A stretch of DNA of 64,000 nt from Diatrype stigma. Its lineage: Eukaryota > Ascomycota > Sordariomycetes > Xylariales > Diatrypaceae. The notes under the pieces are model-generated. The model worked only from the letters and a program-made list of their open reading frames with translations. It did not search any database and was not told where the DNA came from. The stretch lies in assembly GCA_022225965.2 (NCBI GenBank), contig JAKJXP020000055.1:124001-188000 (forward strand), read 5' to 3'. A program made the translations under genes and the position numbers. Shown here piece by piece: positions 1-13,161 of the stretch (within the stretch, counting starts at the first letter, position 1; each line of letters starts with the position of its first letter).

Positions 1-189
1 TCAAGAGCAGCTGGTGATGGGGGTGAGAATCTCACTCCCCGCCTAGCAAAGAATATACATCGTAATATGTAAAGGTGAACCGGGACAACGACAACAACGG
101 GTATGAATCATTTCCGTATCTCCCCCATTTTCCACCTCCGACTTCCGACTATCCCATCCAGTTTATAAACCACAACCACTGCTTTCCTA
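1..189. other. Sequence downstream of ssn6 (3' UTR/terminator side)
   Basis: This 189-nt flank lies beyond the TAG stop of the minus-strand ssn6 gene, so it should hold its 3' UTR. It has no open frame worth calling. A TTTATAAACC word lies near 160-170, but no polyadenylation signal can be assigned with confidence. Confidence 0.4.
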
Positions 190-3100
190 CTAAGCCGCGC
201 TTTCAGTCTTGGGCGCTGCACCCAGCAGTCCGTTGATCCCACCCGCGCTCGTTGGTGTTGACGTCTTCAGCTCCGCCGCTGCAGCAGGACCGGGTCCAGA
301 CACGGGTCCGCCGGCGCTGACCTTCTTCTCCTCTTCTCCGCTGTCATCATAATCCTCATCGACGTCCATTTTCCTCGCAGCACGCTCAGGCTCGTTGACT
401 TGCGGAGGGGCCGCCACCACCGATGCAGGGTGCTCCATCCTAGCCCGCTCTTCTTGAGGATAATCTTTTGGGGCAGGAGTGGGCGGCAGTCTTTCGTGGA
501 GGGGACCTGGCATAGGTGACGGGCCCTGCTGCATTGGAGGCAGGTGGTTTGGCATGGCATGCGCCGGTGGATGGTGAGCCGCCTCTGATGGGTGGTAACC
601 ATCGTTAGCGTGTCGCTGCTCATCAACGCGGCGCATTTCCTCCACGCGCCTCTGCTCTTCGACATGGCGCTGCTCGTCGAGGCGACGCTGTTCCTCGAAA
701 CGGTGCGCATCAGGTGAACGACGGTATGGGTCCCGAAGCGGCGTCGACGGACGTCGGTGCCGCACATCCTCCATGCGAGCTCGGTTTTCTTCATTCGCCG
801 GCTTCTTGATGGCCGGCTCGTCCTCCCACTCACGCAGTCTCTTGGAGGCTACAGAAGGGGGGCGATCATGCTCGCGGTGGAAGTCGAGACCCAGCGGTCC
901 TTTTGGGGGCTGGGGCAGACCGGGTTCAATGCCGGGCATACCGGGCTCTGGGGCGTGACCGTACGGGGGTGGATGTTGAGGATAGGCAGACTTCGGCGAG
1001 GGCATGCGGTTGTCATGCAGCGGTCGCGGGTCCGATCTAGGCGAGCCCGGTCGGTAAGATATCAGAGAATGAGGTGGGGGTCCACCGTTCAGTGGGCCAG
1101 TTGCCGGCTGCAGCTGTTGTGACGAGGGCGCAGGGGTGTAGTTTGGGTTGCTCACTCTCGCCGGCACTTGGCCTGGAGGTGGGACCTGCTGCGACGGCCC
1201 CGGGAGCGGAGGACCATATTGGGCCGGGCCAGGCGATGGTCCTCTCCGGATAGGACCCGGGATTTGACGGCTTGCCTCGCCACCATAGGGTCTCATCTCT
1301 GTTCGGGGGCTAGGTTGCCGAGGAAGCGGGGGTGCAGGTCCTCGCAGAGGCTCTCGCTGCTGCTCGTACGGGTTAGGCGGCTGAGGGTTGAGCTCATTAA
1401 GCCGCTGGCCACCCCAGCCGTTAGCTGAGCCAGGGCCAGGAGGAGGGCCCCGAGGACCAGATCCAGCTTGCTGCACGGGTCCAGAGCCGTGCCAAGAAGG
1501 AGGCGGTGGGCCTTGGGCTTGGTAAGACTGGGGATGGACATCAGTCGGCACAGCCTGTGGTAGGTTTCCGCCTGTCTGGCCACCGCGCAATAGCTGTAGC
1601 CTTGCCTTGATATGCGGGTTTCCCGGATCCAATTCAGCAGCGCGTTGGTACGCGTCAAGGGCGTCTGAAATCTGGTTGTTACAAGATTCATACTATCCAG
1701 TTGTTAGCTCATTATATCTATACCCATATACTGTGGGAAGTTCAGGCAAACGTACCAGAGTACCCAAGTCGTACCATACTTCGGAGATGTATGGATTCAA
1801 GCGTATGGCGCGGGAGTATGCATCCAACGCATCCCGGTATTGGTTGATTTGGTAGTAGAGTACGCCGATGGAGCACCAGAATGTAGGGTTCCGTCCGTCA
1901 CGGTACACGGCTTGCTGGTATGCCTCATATGCCTTGGGGTACTTTTGTTGTGACATGTAGCATCGGCCGAGAAGATACCAGCTCTGGGCATCATTGCCAT
2001 CTATCGCGTGTTAATATAGCTGCCTCCAGATACCGTTTTCGGGCAACTTACCAGCTCCAACGGATTTTTCGAGGTATTCTATAGCTCGCTCCTGGCTCTG
2101 GAAACTACTACTTTGTTGGTGGTGGAGCCAACCGAGTTGCTGCAACACCTTAGCATGGCCTGGATCGCGTTCAAGCACTCTTCCATATGCTGCCTTGGCA
2201 CTATCATACTGTGCAAAAGGTCAGTATATATCCAACCAGAAGACGACATCGATAAGAAACTTGAACTTACATCTTTCTGCTGTTCGTGGACATGGCCAAT
2301 CTGGAACCAGATGTCTTCTTCCGTCAGAGGCAGTGGGGGCGAATTGACAATATACTTGAAGCACTACAGGGAGTTAGTTATAGTTCATATTCCCGAACAC
2401 GAAGTATGACATACCTCCAAGCTCTGGCTGAACTTCTGCTGTTGCTTATAGATTATACCAAGTCGGAAGTAAATCTCGTTGGCCTTTTCGAAGTCAGGCT
2501 GCATCTGCATCACCTGGGAGAACGCTTCCTCGGCATGTTCTAGGGAGCCGTATCGATCGTATAGAATGCCAATGCCGTACCAGAGTTTCGGCTCCTAACC
2601 AACGTGTTAGCTGCTGTCTGAAGAAGGGGCGTATATATTGTATCACCTTTGGATTCGGGAGGTTGACGAGTGCGGACTGATAAGCGGCATAGGCTTGTTG
2701 CAGCTCGTCCATCATCAGGTAGCAATGGCCTGTGTATAGTTTGTTAGTCGCTGGCGGTACACGTCGGATATGAAGGAGAAGAACGCACCCAGGCTGCCCC
2801 AGATGTCACCATTCGTGTTATCGATCTTTAGGATGGCATTGAGGTAGTCCACGGCCTTGTGGAACTCTTCGCGTGTCCGGAGGATCAGACTGATGGCAGT
2901 CATGGCTGGGATAGACTGGGGGTTTGCGTGAAGCGCGCGCTCGTATGCGGCCATGGCATCATCCAAGTTACCAAGGAGCTCGGAGAAACTACCTACACGG
3001 CGTTGTTAGCATGTGAATCACAGCAGCGCAATCGCGTTGTAGTCTCGCTTCCACCTACCGATTTGCATCCAGACGCCTTCATTGACAACCATTATGTGAC

Positions 3101-3212
3101 GCGACGGTGTCCATTGGTTGGCTTGGCCTGGCGGACCAGGTGGAGGAGGCGCCTGAGGGCCATGATGGCCCATTTGCATCGCCATCTGGGGCGATGGGTG
3201 GTGGTTGGCCAT
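190..3212 (-). CDS. ssn6: Cyc8/Ssn6 TPR general transcriptional corepressor (8 exons, 872 aa)
   Basis: This is the TPR subunit of the Tup1-Cyc8 corepressor, which bridges DNA-bound repressors and Tup1 in the nucleus. Exons, in coding order: 3212-3059, 2992-2789, 2729-2647, 2594-2415, 2363-2271, 2208-2052, 2000-1756, 1692-190. All seven introns are GT-AG and keep frame. The start lies in MANHHPSPQMAMQM. Residues about 40-400 are a run of tetratricopeptide repeats, with helices such as GSFSELLGNLDDAMAAYERAL, WYGIGILYDRYGSLEHAEEA and WYLLGRCYMSQQKYPKAYEA. This spacing and order are those of fungal Cyc8. The last 450 or so residues are a low-complexity P/Q/R-rich tail containing an EQRR/DEQR charged stretch, ending in KTESAA and a TAG stop. 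The family is known to have about ten TPRs and a disordered tail. The function is transferred from the family and the identification is confident. Confidence 0.95.
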
Positions 3213-4210
3213 GTACACTAGAACCAGTACAGATCTATTGCAATGCCGGGCCGGTCGTGAGACCGCTTGATGTTTCTAGGCCAAAATCACTTGCGTATTT
3301 GGTCGACGCGCAGGTGTCTCGGTTGGTTCTATCGCAGGAGATGGGACCGAAGTCCTGTGCGATAGCAATCGGAGTGGAAGCTGCACAGGGGAAGTGCAGA
3401 CACGGACTTCAGGGCAGGTCTCGCAGTTGGGTAAACTCTGCTTATATCCCAACCCCTTGGCAGTGGAGGCAGGTTATTGTGTTTAAGGTTACGCCGCCGC
3501 CGTCGCAGAGTTCTCAACTTGTCGCAATGTGGAGAAGCAAGTAGGTTTAAGCTTCAGGCAAAAACATACACGTGCAGCTGCATGCTAACATAAAAGAAAG
3601 AATGAACGAATCAACTAGGGGACGTCCAGAATATCCGCAAGATAGAGTCCGTTTCCCCGTTGACGCCTAGCGGCGAGGGAAAATAATTACTGTTGACTTC
3701 AAGAGCCGAAGTGGTCGCAACCCGACAGAGCTGAAAGCCTTAGGCGAGGTAGGTTTACTTGACGTGGAAAGCTGTCGGAGATATTGCTCTGACGTACACA
3801 GGAGATATGAGCCTTGGCTGAACCAAGTTTCCCAGACGATTAGCCGGTGATGGAGAATTGCTGTGGGAGTGAAGCTCAAATCCCCATGACACGCGCAGAT
3901 CGAAGGAAAGGGGGGATGGTTGAGCAGTGGATGGATGGATGGATGGATGGATGGATGGGATGTGGATGGTGATGATGGCGGCGTCGGGCAGAGCAGTCGG
4001 GGAGGAGAGATGGGTGATGGATGGGGGACGGGTGCTGGTGCTGGGTGCTGGGTGCTGGGTGAACGGGAAGAGGCACGACGGGAAAAGAGGGATTCTTTGG
4101 GAAGAAGGGGCGAAGACTTTCCACTTCACAACCTCCCAAACTACCCTTACCCAGCTACTAGCAGAGTCAGAAGGCGCGAGTTACTCTGTGGAGTGCGACT
4201 AGAGTTCCTG
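3213..4210. promoter_or_regulatory. Upstream/leader region of ssn6
   Basis: About 1 kb directly upstream of the ssn6 start. Pyrimidine-rich tracts when read on the minus strand, and the GGAT microsatellite at 3929-3959, fit a long 5' leader and promoter. Short open frames here (for example 3107-3544 plus, 3755-4129 minus) are low-complexity and have no recognisable domain. No specific operator can be named. The assignment rests on position only. Confidence 0.35.
3929..3959. repeat. (GGAT)n microsatellite, about 7-8 units
   Basis: Uninterrupted GGAT tetranucleotide units on the plus strand in the presumed ssn6 leader. Degenerate GATG/GGTG extensions continue to about 4060, including a tandem GGTGCTG triplication near 4030-4060. 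Confidence 0.9.
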
Positions 4211-7200
4211 GACCGATGAACCCTGAAGCGAGAAGTAGACGGATGTACCCAAACCGTAACCGACTTCAATGTTCTGAGATGCAGGGTGGGGCCGTCCCAA
4301 GTGGGTCCCAGCTTGCCGTACGGATACATGCTGCGCATCCTAGCTTTGAAATGTGGGCCAGCCTGTTTCCTACTTTACTGCTTCCAGTGAGTGCCTTTCT
4401 GTAGGTAGGTATGTATGTATGTACGTATTATGTCGGCCTCTCTGCATCTCAAGCCTCTCTGCATATGGGTTATGATCTGTCTTACAGTAGCTGCCTGCTG
4501 TCCTGGCTGTCTCACTTGCTACCTACTATAAGGAAGCTTCCTACAGTACTATAACTTACTAGTAGTATGTTGCCATGAAACCCCTACCATCAACACCAAC
4601 CAATCTCGTGCCTATCCGTGCCTTATCCCGTCTGTCCGCTTTTCCCACCTACATATACGGACGTAACTACGTACCTACCTAGGTAACCCATATACGATGG
4701 CGTACACCGTGACCGGTAAGAAGATCCATACCTACATCTAACCTCCTTGGAACATACACACCTACATATGACAGCACGTCAACCACAGCGAAGGTGGGCG
4801 GGCAAGTTCACGATCCTACATGACTATACGTCGGTAGTATGAAGAGGGACAGAGATCTGACCGCTTCATCAACAAAAGGCGCGCTCGTGTTATCCCATTA
4901 CAACAACGATGATTGTTCTCCAGTTACAATATGATAGATAATGTAAAGATCATATATAACCTTACCACTTACCATAGTATACTCCCATACTTTATAGCTA
5001 GATGGATGTTACTGTGAAATAACCTTAAATCCCTGTCATATACCTAGCTTGTCTCGATCTTGGGTTTGCTTAAATGATGCCTTGACAGCAATATCAGATA
5101 GTTATAGTTATACCAACACGAACTTACCTTACCTTATGGTATAACCTAGATAGATGGCATTCAAAGCATGAAATGGCTAGCAACAAACGGAGGCTAGATA
5201 GCAGAGCATAAATAGGTATGGATTGCAGTTAGGTAACTACAGGCTTGCTAGGTACATTATAAGTATGTAGTAGTAGCCTCTTTCAAGCTTTGACTAGCAT
5301 ACAACTATATATAAAGCCCGCGTGGCATACCTTTCAATATCAAGCGCTCAGTTGCAGGCGAATAGAAGTTTGATCACAAGCTCTTTTTATATAGAGTTTT
5401 TTCTGCCCCCCTTACTCACCCCCCCTTTTTTGTTCTTTCTTACATAAACGGCCGAGGTGACGGTGCACGCTAAATAAAAGGGAAGCACCAACATTCTTCC
5501 AATCTAGAGCAAAGCCGCTGCGGGGCCATCCTGCACAACGCACGACCGCAGGTTTGGATGGATTGGTAACGAAGGTAAGGTTGGTTGGGTGGAATGGCGG
5601 CTTCTTATTCCATTTCATCTTCTACTATCATCCATCACGATTCTCCCTCCCTGGCAAGGCTTCTTTTTTCTGAGAAGGTACATAGGTAAGCAGGCATGTA
5701 TGTACAGAAACATTGGCCAGCGTTCTCAAACCTTCCAAGGCGGGTTCCTGGAGTCAGCGTTACCTGGCAGGTACCTTCGCGCGACTTGGAACGGGCATCG
5801 GCCAAGGTTCCGAAACAAGAACCAATTTGGGGCCCATCGCCTGGGCGGCGGCTCGGAGGGATTCGCTTTGAACAACCCTTGCCGCTTGGCCGCCTGGGCG
5901 TGTCCTCCCCCCCAGAAAGGCGGATTGTTTAGTGGTGACTGTAGGTAGGTAGGGGTGGGTGGGTCGGTCCCTGGTGGTGGGCGTATGTAGGTGTGGGTGT
6001 GGGACCGCTGGTGGGTGGGCCGCCTCGAAGCTGGTGGTCGCTGGTGGGTGCTGCTGGTGGCAGTTAGTGGTGAGCTGCGGCCATTTATGTAGCGCCAAGG
6101 TACCGGCAGGTATTGTCGTCGCCTGCAGTGTACACAATCTGCGAGCCCAGGTACAATAAGGTGATATTGCCTGTATGTACGGTATGTACGCATGTACTTC
6201 TGCATGTACATGTCCACAATTAGCATGTCTTGGCTTAGGGCGCCACACATCATACACACGCATCTCGTTTCCCCCCACCCACCAACCCACCTGCACAGAT
6301 GAGCCCTTTGGCCCTTTCTGGCCCCCAGCACCCGTCCTGCCCGCCCGACGACCAAGCCAAGGTTCCCAAGCATGAGCCAACCAACCCTTTTTTTCTGAAT
6401 CGTCCCAAATGCCAAGCCCCTACCAAGCCCAAGGGTGCCAAGCGCCGCCAAGGGTTGAAGAAGAAGAGCGGGTCCCATCTGAAATTGCGGAACGCTTATC
6501 TCACTATGGGATCGGGGGATTTCCTATGTGTTATTATGCCCCATTTATCACATAAAAAACTCTTGATGACACCGCTGACGTCTACGGGTACTTTGACTGC
6601 ATTCAACAGCGCCTCACCTCCCTGCCCTCCTGCCTGCGTGAGACTCCCCGGATCAATACCTACATGGGTACATAGATCAGACCGAGAACAACAGGCGGAA
6701 TTGCAGCGACAGTACGGTTTTACATGCCTACTTGGTGCTTAGTGCTATAGTATATCAGGCCCTGTATAGGTTATAAGCACGCCGGTCAGCCCAAGATAGT
6801 CGAGCCATTCCGCAGATATATCAATGTGATCGCTGATCTGCTCCGCGCGCCTTCGTTCTTACCAGATACGTATGTCGGTATATAGCGTGATACGTGCAAC
6901 CTTTACTTTCAGCGGAAACGGTTGGGTAGCTGATAGGTAGGTATATAATAAACTGGCACAAACCTAGTACATAGGTAGGTAAGGTAAGTCGGGACGGAAT
7001 ATTGGATCGGAAAAGAATGGTGCAGGGGATGAGAGGTTGAAACCGCGTTTCTCAAGTGGAAGAGAGCCCTGTTTTTATTTTGGCCTGCATGCAACTGCGC
7101 TAAGGTTCTTCTGCGGTTCCGCATGCTCCATGACTTCATATACAGATCACGTCGGGCAGTAAACTATATGTGTTAACTATATATGTTATAGTCGGACTGA

Positions 7201-9554
7201 AACGAGACAAAGACTGAAATGCAGTCCCATTTTGCCTCTCCTACCAAAGAATTGCGATTGTGACTCCATCGCCACAGCACGGGTTGTATGTGCGGGTGGA
7301 ATTATCGTGCGATGCTCGCATTGTGGTTGTGGGCCTTCGTGTTGTCCATAGCCTGCCTGCCTGCCTTGTAGGGGCCGCGATTGCCGGGTCTCGAAACTTG
7401 CTGCGTTTATTCGCAGATCTGAAGCACAACTGGGACGGGGCAGGGATTACGGGCCAAACCACCAGCGTAATAGTAAGTAGCTAACAACCACAAGGAGCCA
7501 CAGAAGGAACACAATCAACGTATGTAGGTTGGTACGTCGGTTGGGAGGCTGGTGAGCTGGTAGGCATGTATGTGTTTGTTCTTCGGTGTCAGCGATGCGT
7601 TGAAATGTCTGACGGACTGTATTGTGGTATTGTGAGCTATGAACCGAGAACAGATGGCATCTTGACTCGTGACCACGGCTCTTATTTTAGGACGCAGGTG
7701 GGTAGGCGGGTTAGGTAGGTCGGTATTTATTTAGACTACAAGTGCGCCGCTGCAATGGCGATTCCTGGGTCTCCGTGTCCTTGCAGGAGGGGGAGACGAG
7801 ACGAGATGCACACTGATAACCTATACGCCAGTGCTTTATCTATCCGTTGCAATACCTAACCTACCGGCAGGTGGGAGGCCAGGAGCCGAGAGGCTAAAAT
7901 AATCTCGTCATTCCCCGAGGGTGGAACGTGACAAGTGCGGAAGTGTGGAAGTGGAAGTGTGGGAAACACCGAGGATATGGGTCCGAGGTGAGATTTGGAT
8001 TGCAGGTGATTGCCTATCAGGTGCCACACCCCATACCTACCAGCCATACCCAGCATGCCCCCGGGGCCAGCTTGCCCAGCTTGCCCCCAGCTCGCCAGCC
8101 GTAGCCTGTAGGTACAGTAGGTACCACCCAGCCATACCTGCACTACCTGGCGGGAAAAGAATTGCTAAGGAAGGTTAATCAAAAAAGGGGGGCAAAACAC
8201 CCAAAAAAACAAAAGTCGGGTTGGTTCGCGAGAGTGCGCGTCATTCCCGTTGAGGTAGCGGGGAATGGCGGCACTAATACCATTCGAGAAACGCCCACGT
8301 GTCATGGGAGGCTGGGAATTCCAGTGGGAAAAGGCGTTCCGTGCATTAATACATAGTAAGGTATGAACCGTATGAACCGATCCCTCCTCCGCCTCCTTCT
8401 TCCAGCTAACTGCTATGACCATACATAGAGTCACTCTACAGCGACAGAGGGGGCGGTGCTTATATTATCCTATATCCTACCGCGACTATGATCGCCGCCA
8501 CAGGTTTCAGCGTATCGATCATTAGTATGTAGACGCCGCCTACTTACATATGTATATTACTAGGCCCTCAGATCTTCTTCTGTGAAGTGTCAACCCGATA
8601 CAGCCCTTTTTCTTCCATACTACTGGCAGTTACGGCATGCACTGGCTCGTGATGTGCCAGAACCGAGATGGCATCTCCAGAACCCCCTCGAGATGGTTCG
8701 CTAAGCCTGCAGCAGGCGACGTCATATCCTGGGCCCTGTCACTTTTGCTGCTATTATTGTTGATATGCAAATGTGTGTGGTGTAGTACGAAGAATGCGTA
8801 TGCAATTCTCTGTTTGCCCCTGACTCCTAGTCTGGCCATTTAACTTTCGAGGCATTGCCAGGTTCCCCATCGTTCGAGTAATAACCCACGTTTGGCTTCC
8901 TTTTCCCTATGCAGTTGCTGCCGGTCACGGCTAGGGCAACCCCCGTAAAAGAAACTCCGAATGTCTATTTGTAGGTAGTCGGATTTCAGGATAGGTGCCT
9001 AGGTAGACATGGCGATGGGATGGGCCACTTGTCATCCGCCTGAGAGATCTCACTAGCTGCCGAGATACCATGAAGGCTAGGCGTGTGATTGGACGACACT
9101 CGATATTGGGAGACAGGGAGAGCTGTTCAAATGAGCGGGCGCTAGACGCTCGCGGCTATTGTATTTTGTATATCGAGCGAGCGAGCTCTTTGGTCCGGGA
9201 TCCCCCAAATTCTGGATATCCTGGCCAGACTGACATGTCATAGGGGGGGGATGGGATGTACGAGAATACATATAGCGACGAAGGGACGGGGAAATATGGC
9301 GGCGGCTTCAAGAGAAGGGGAAAAACCCGGCGTGTAACCTACCTAGACTAATATCCCGTCGTATGCAGCGTGTGATGTATGTAACGAACGGTAGGCATGT
9401 ATGAGATATGTATGGGACATGTAAGAAAGGCTTAGTCTACCTTATTAACCCAACATGTACAATCATCGTGCCCAGACCCAGATTGAGTGCGCCTCAATCC
9501 TCCTGCTCACGCTGTCATGTAACGAGGGGAGAGAACTGCATACATACATATACA

Positions 9555-9588
9555 TTGCTGCTGCTGCTGCTGCTGCTTCTGCTGCTGC
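9555..9588. repeat. (GCT)n trinucleotide microsatellite
   Basis: Ten GCT units with one TCT interruption. On the minus strand it reads as a CAG run, which makes a spurious poly-Q or poly-A open frame. There is no gene context. Confidence 0.9.
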
Positions 9589-10135
9589 ATCATCGCTTGC
9601 ATATGCAGGCGGCGCTGATCGGCGGGTGTAATTCGCCAAATTAGAAAGAACCTTGGATGGAAGGTCGGTACTGTTGACGTGCCAGTGCCACCCCATCCAG
9701 CATCCAGATACAAGATCCAAGCCGCTTTGCCTGTGTGGGTGGAGCTTTTATATTGTTGCTGCCGACCACCACCAGCACGACCAGGTACGTTTCAACTACG
9801 ACCCTACCTTTCTTACCCCAGCAAGCAGCAGTGCAGTGGCAGTGAGTGCGTGAGTGAGCACCCCTGGCAAAAGGCAAACGGGAGGGTAGGTATCGTATCG
9901 TAGACAAGGTAGGCTATAAGTAGGTTTTTGTAGAAACCTGGGGCGTTGCTTTTGGGCTGGCAGCAGCAGCAGCAGCGCATGGCTTCCGCTTGCCTGCATA
10001 TCATGGCGTGATGTGGGAGACGGCTCGCTGGTCGCTGTGCTTGTCCCATCCATCCACCATCCATCATCCATGAAATTGGGTGCTTCTTCTCCTGATGTAG
10101 GAAGCCAGGGTAACAACTCCGTTGGTAGGCGATAG

Positions 10136-10345
10136 ATGATGGCATGGGATGTGGTGGTGGTGGTGGCACACGCGCTTGCGCACACATAAACTTACACACG
10201 ACACGCGCGCGCACACACACGAGCACACCTCCATAAAATGCTAGCCCGGTCCATGTGTCTCTGCAACCGCTTCTAGTCTACATATCATCCATCATCACCA
10301 CTACCACCACCACCGGCGGTACGAGAGTACATGTACGTGAGAGTG
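10136..10345. repeat. Compound simple-sequence region (GTGG, CACA/CGCG, ACCACC, GTGT)
   Basis: About 200 nt of consecutive dinucleotide and trinucleotide tracts: GTGGTGG near 10150, CACGCGCGCACACACAC near 10200-10220, ACCACCACCACC near 10300, and GTGAGAGTGTGTGC near 10340-10365. Nothing coding is supported here. Confidence 0.7.
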
Positions 10346-13161
10346 CGTGAGAGTGTGTGCGTGTGTTCGAGGCCAGCCGCGGGCGCGCCTCAGCTGGTGG
10401 TGGTTGCTACTAGCGGCGAGCTGCGAGGGCGTCAGCGCCAGGCCCCCTCCTTCACCCCTCGTATAGTTAGACTACGGCAAAGCAACAACGCAAAAAAGCC
10501 ATTCAGGAGCAAAAGGCAAGCCACGGACGCTTCATGACTACATGCTACATAAGCTCCCAGGTATGAGATGAGGTGCCTAATAACATGGTACATGAGCATG
10601 CTTACTGAGTCTATATCCCAAGGGTTTTTAAGGTCGGTGCTGTAGTTAGCCTTCCATCCACCATCCATCCATATATATTCACCATCCATTCATATATCCA
10701 ATATACCTGCATACCCAAGATACTTCCCTATCCACCCCGTCCACCCCTCCCTGCAGTATTACACTTGAAACCCACCCACCCCATCACCCCTTCCCCATCA
10801 CCCATTACCCTTATCCATTACCCATAGTTAACCCGTACGTACCCTGGTACCCTCTTTGATGAGCTGGCCGGATCTCCGCCGAGGGCAGTTGCATGCCATG
10901 CCACTCGCGAATCAGTCCCCAGAGAGCTGCCGCATTGGACACGGGCAGGGGTGCTTAAGTAGGTATCTATGTACTACCTAACGTAGTAGATGAATAAATC
11001 TAAAAGAGGGTGATGTCGCCTCAGGGCCGCCCTCTTCATCCCCGCAATTTACCGTAGCTTGTTTTTTGCATCGTGGTTTTCTTCTCTTATGTTCTTTCCC
11101 CAGACGATTCTTTACTAATAATGTACGCAGTAACCCCTCTTCATGACAACCTAATGCTTCCGCTTGCTCGCGCCTCGAGGGGCAACCCAGATGCTGGAAT
11201 CCTACCTAGTATATAGCGAGCTAGCTACCCGTCTATACCTATGCACACACAAGTGGAATCGGAATCCGTACATATCATGGATGGATATCTGTAGTAGTAA
11301 CATCGTACCTATTTTATGCATGCATGCATAGGAAGTTGTGTTGTCCGCTGCGGCGGCGGGCTGCGAGCGAGCGGCGGTGAAAAGGTCAGGGGAAAGAAAC
11401 GGGGGATCGAGAGCAAACGACCGAGACTCCCGTTTAGGCAGGCCGTTAGGGCCGCGCTCGCATGCCCCCCCTTCGCTGCCTTACGTAGGTACGGTACGTA
11501 TATGCAATGTACGAGGCAAGGTAAGGCAAGGCAAAGGCAAGGTGTGGGATGTCGATGGATGCTGGGACGGACGATCTGGAGAGCTAGGCTAGAGATACAG
11601 GTAATGACAATGCGGCAAACCTGGAAGCGACCGGACGAGGCGCCCGAGCAGGGCAGGGCCGAGCAGAGCAGAGCAGGGCATGAGGACGGATGACTGTACA
11701 TATGTATAGTATGTGGTCAGATAGGATATACCTTGGTATATTAAAAAGGTTAGATGTAGTATGACTGGGCTGGTTGGCTGGCTAGCTGGCTGGATGTACG
11801 TACATCCATATGCGCGGAGATCGAATCGTTTAAGGGACCGGGGGAACATGTCGCTCCCGGGAAGTGAATGTGACATCTCGCGCGCGGGATGCACAAGCGT
11901 GTCAGTCAAACTGCAGATCAACGAGCAACCTGCCTATAGTACGTGCATAGGTACGCGGATACATAGTGGCGCATGGAGAGCTGACTAGAATGGCATCATG
12001 ATATGAATAGACGAACAGAAGGACATTTTGATAAATAGATAGCTGGGTAGATAGATAAATAAGAACATATACCCGATACCCAGTCCCTCCAGAGATCTGG
12101 ACAATAGTACCCCCTATAAATGCCTACCTACCTACTACCTCCCGTTCAATCTCAACACCGGCCGGCCGGGGGGCCCTGGGAGTCGACTCGGTGGTAACAA
12201 CTCCTCCACTCGAGCGGTACTTTCGTGCGCGGGTGCGCAGCCGATCTGGGGTGGTACACAGACGCTGTGGAACGGTTCGAATCAGGCGTGATGAGACAAT
12301 CCGGAGTCGTGTTTGAGGATTCCCCCCAACCAAGGAGACATCTGTCACTCCCGTCTGGTGCGTGTCCTAGTTACCTGTCTGTTTGACAGTGTCACCGCGG
12401 CACACTATACCTACTTATACTATTACATGTCCGAGCAAAGCCACAGTCCAGCCGGACAGGGAGGGAGTGGCGCCATCACATCAGCCATAATCCATACCTT
12501 GGGTGGTATATATAAATGATCAGGCGTATATTATATATAGGTATATATATACCCATGTCAGGGGTTATGAGGGCGCTTTTAGTATGTGATATATGTAGCA
12601 CAGGCATCACGAGATTTCAAAACCGCGCAGCATGTTACCCTAGATGGATCTGATACAAATACGTACTGGGAGGTCTGGGGGCAAGTGCAGGACGAAATCT
12701 CAACGCGGAGAGTATGACTTCCATCTGATCTATCGTCACTCCAAGAGATTAGATACATTCACTTGGCTGGTAAACCAAGACGCCGTTGCTTAAAGCCCAC
12801 GCATGTCTAGACAAATCTAGTCACGACCACCTCTCATGCATTTTATCTCTTTTCTCCTGGGGTGGGGGGAAGGGGGGTGATATTCCCGCCTCGTCAAATT
12901 CCAGAGAAACCGCGTAATAACCGGCATTATATAAAGACCCGGACCAGACCAGACCAGAACCAGAGAAGGCATGAGAAGGCAAGACAAGACCATACCGTTA
13001 CCATCGGAACTCCGCTCCGGGGGCATACGATGCGAGTCAGTTTTAAAAGTACATGAACCATCCGGACTCCAAGGCCAGGATCGATAGGGGTGGTGGGGGT
13101 GAGCTACTCCAGGGAGTTGCTCATATTGCTGAGATTGCTGGTATTGCCGAGATTTGCATCA

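Larger units (their letters stand above)
4211..13161. other. Large gene-poor intergenic region
   Basis: Nearly 9 kb with no gene I can defend on either strand. Its open frames are short or biased by simple sequence. The longest, 5726-6478 minus (250 aa), is CA/GT-rich and matches no family known to me. The content is dominated by dispersed TACCTACC/GGTAGGTA words, tetranucleotide runs (GTAT near 4400-4430), a GCT run (9555-9588), CAG and GTGG/CACA tracts (9960-10330), and mixed CA/GC repeats. Base composition shifts from AT-richer (4400-5400) to more mixed, but there is no transposase, reverse transcriptase or long terminal repeat that I could see. Small secreted proteins or non-coding RNAs cannot be excluded by eye. 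Confidence 0.5.

Noticed and set aside
9557..10220. Open frames with poly-Ala, poly-Gln or poly-Cys (9463-9720 and 9796-10226 minus)
   Set aside because: They follow trinucleotide microsatellites in three frames and lack any non-repetitive conserved part.
12184..12310. Possible tRNA B-box (GGTTCGAATC near 12287)
   Set aside because: The flanking bases do not pair as a T-stem, and no D-arm or A-box lies at the right distance.
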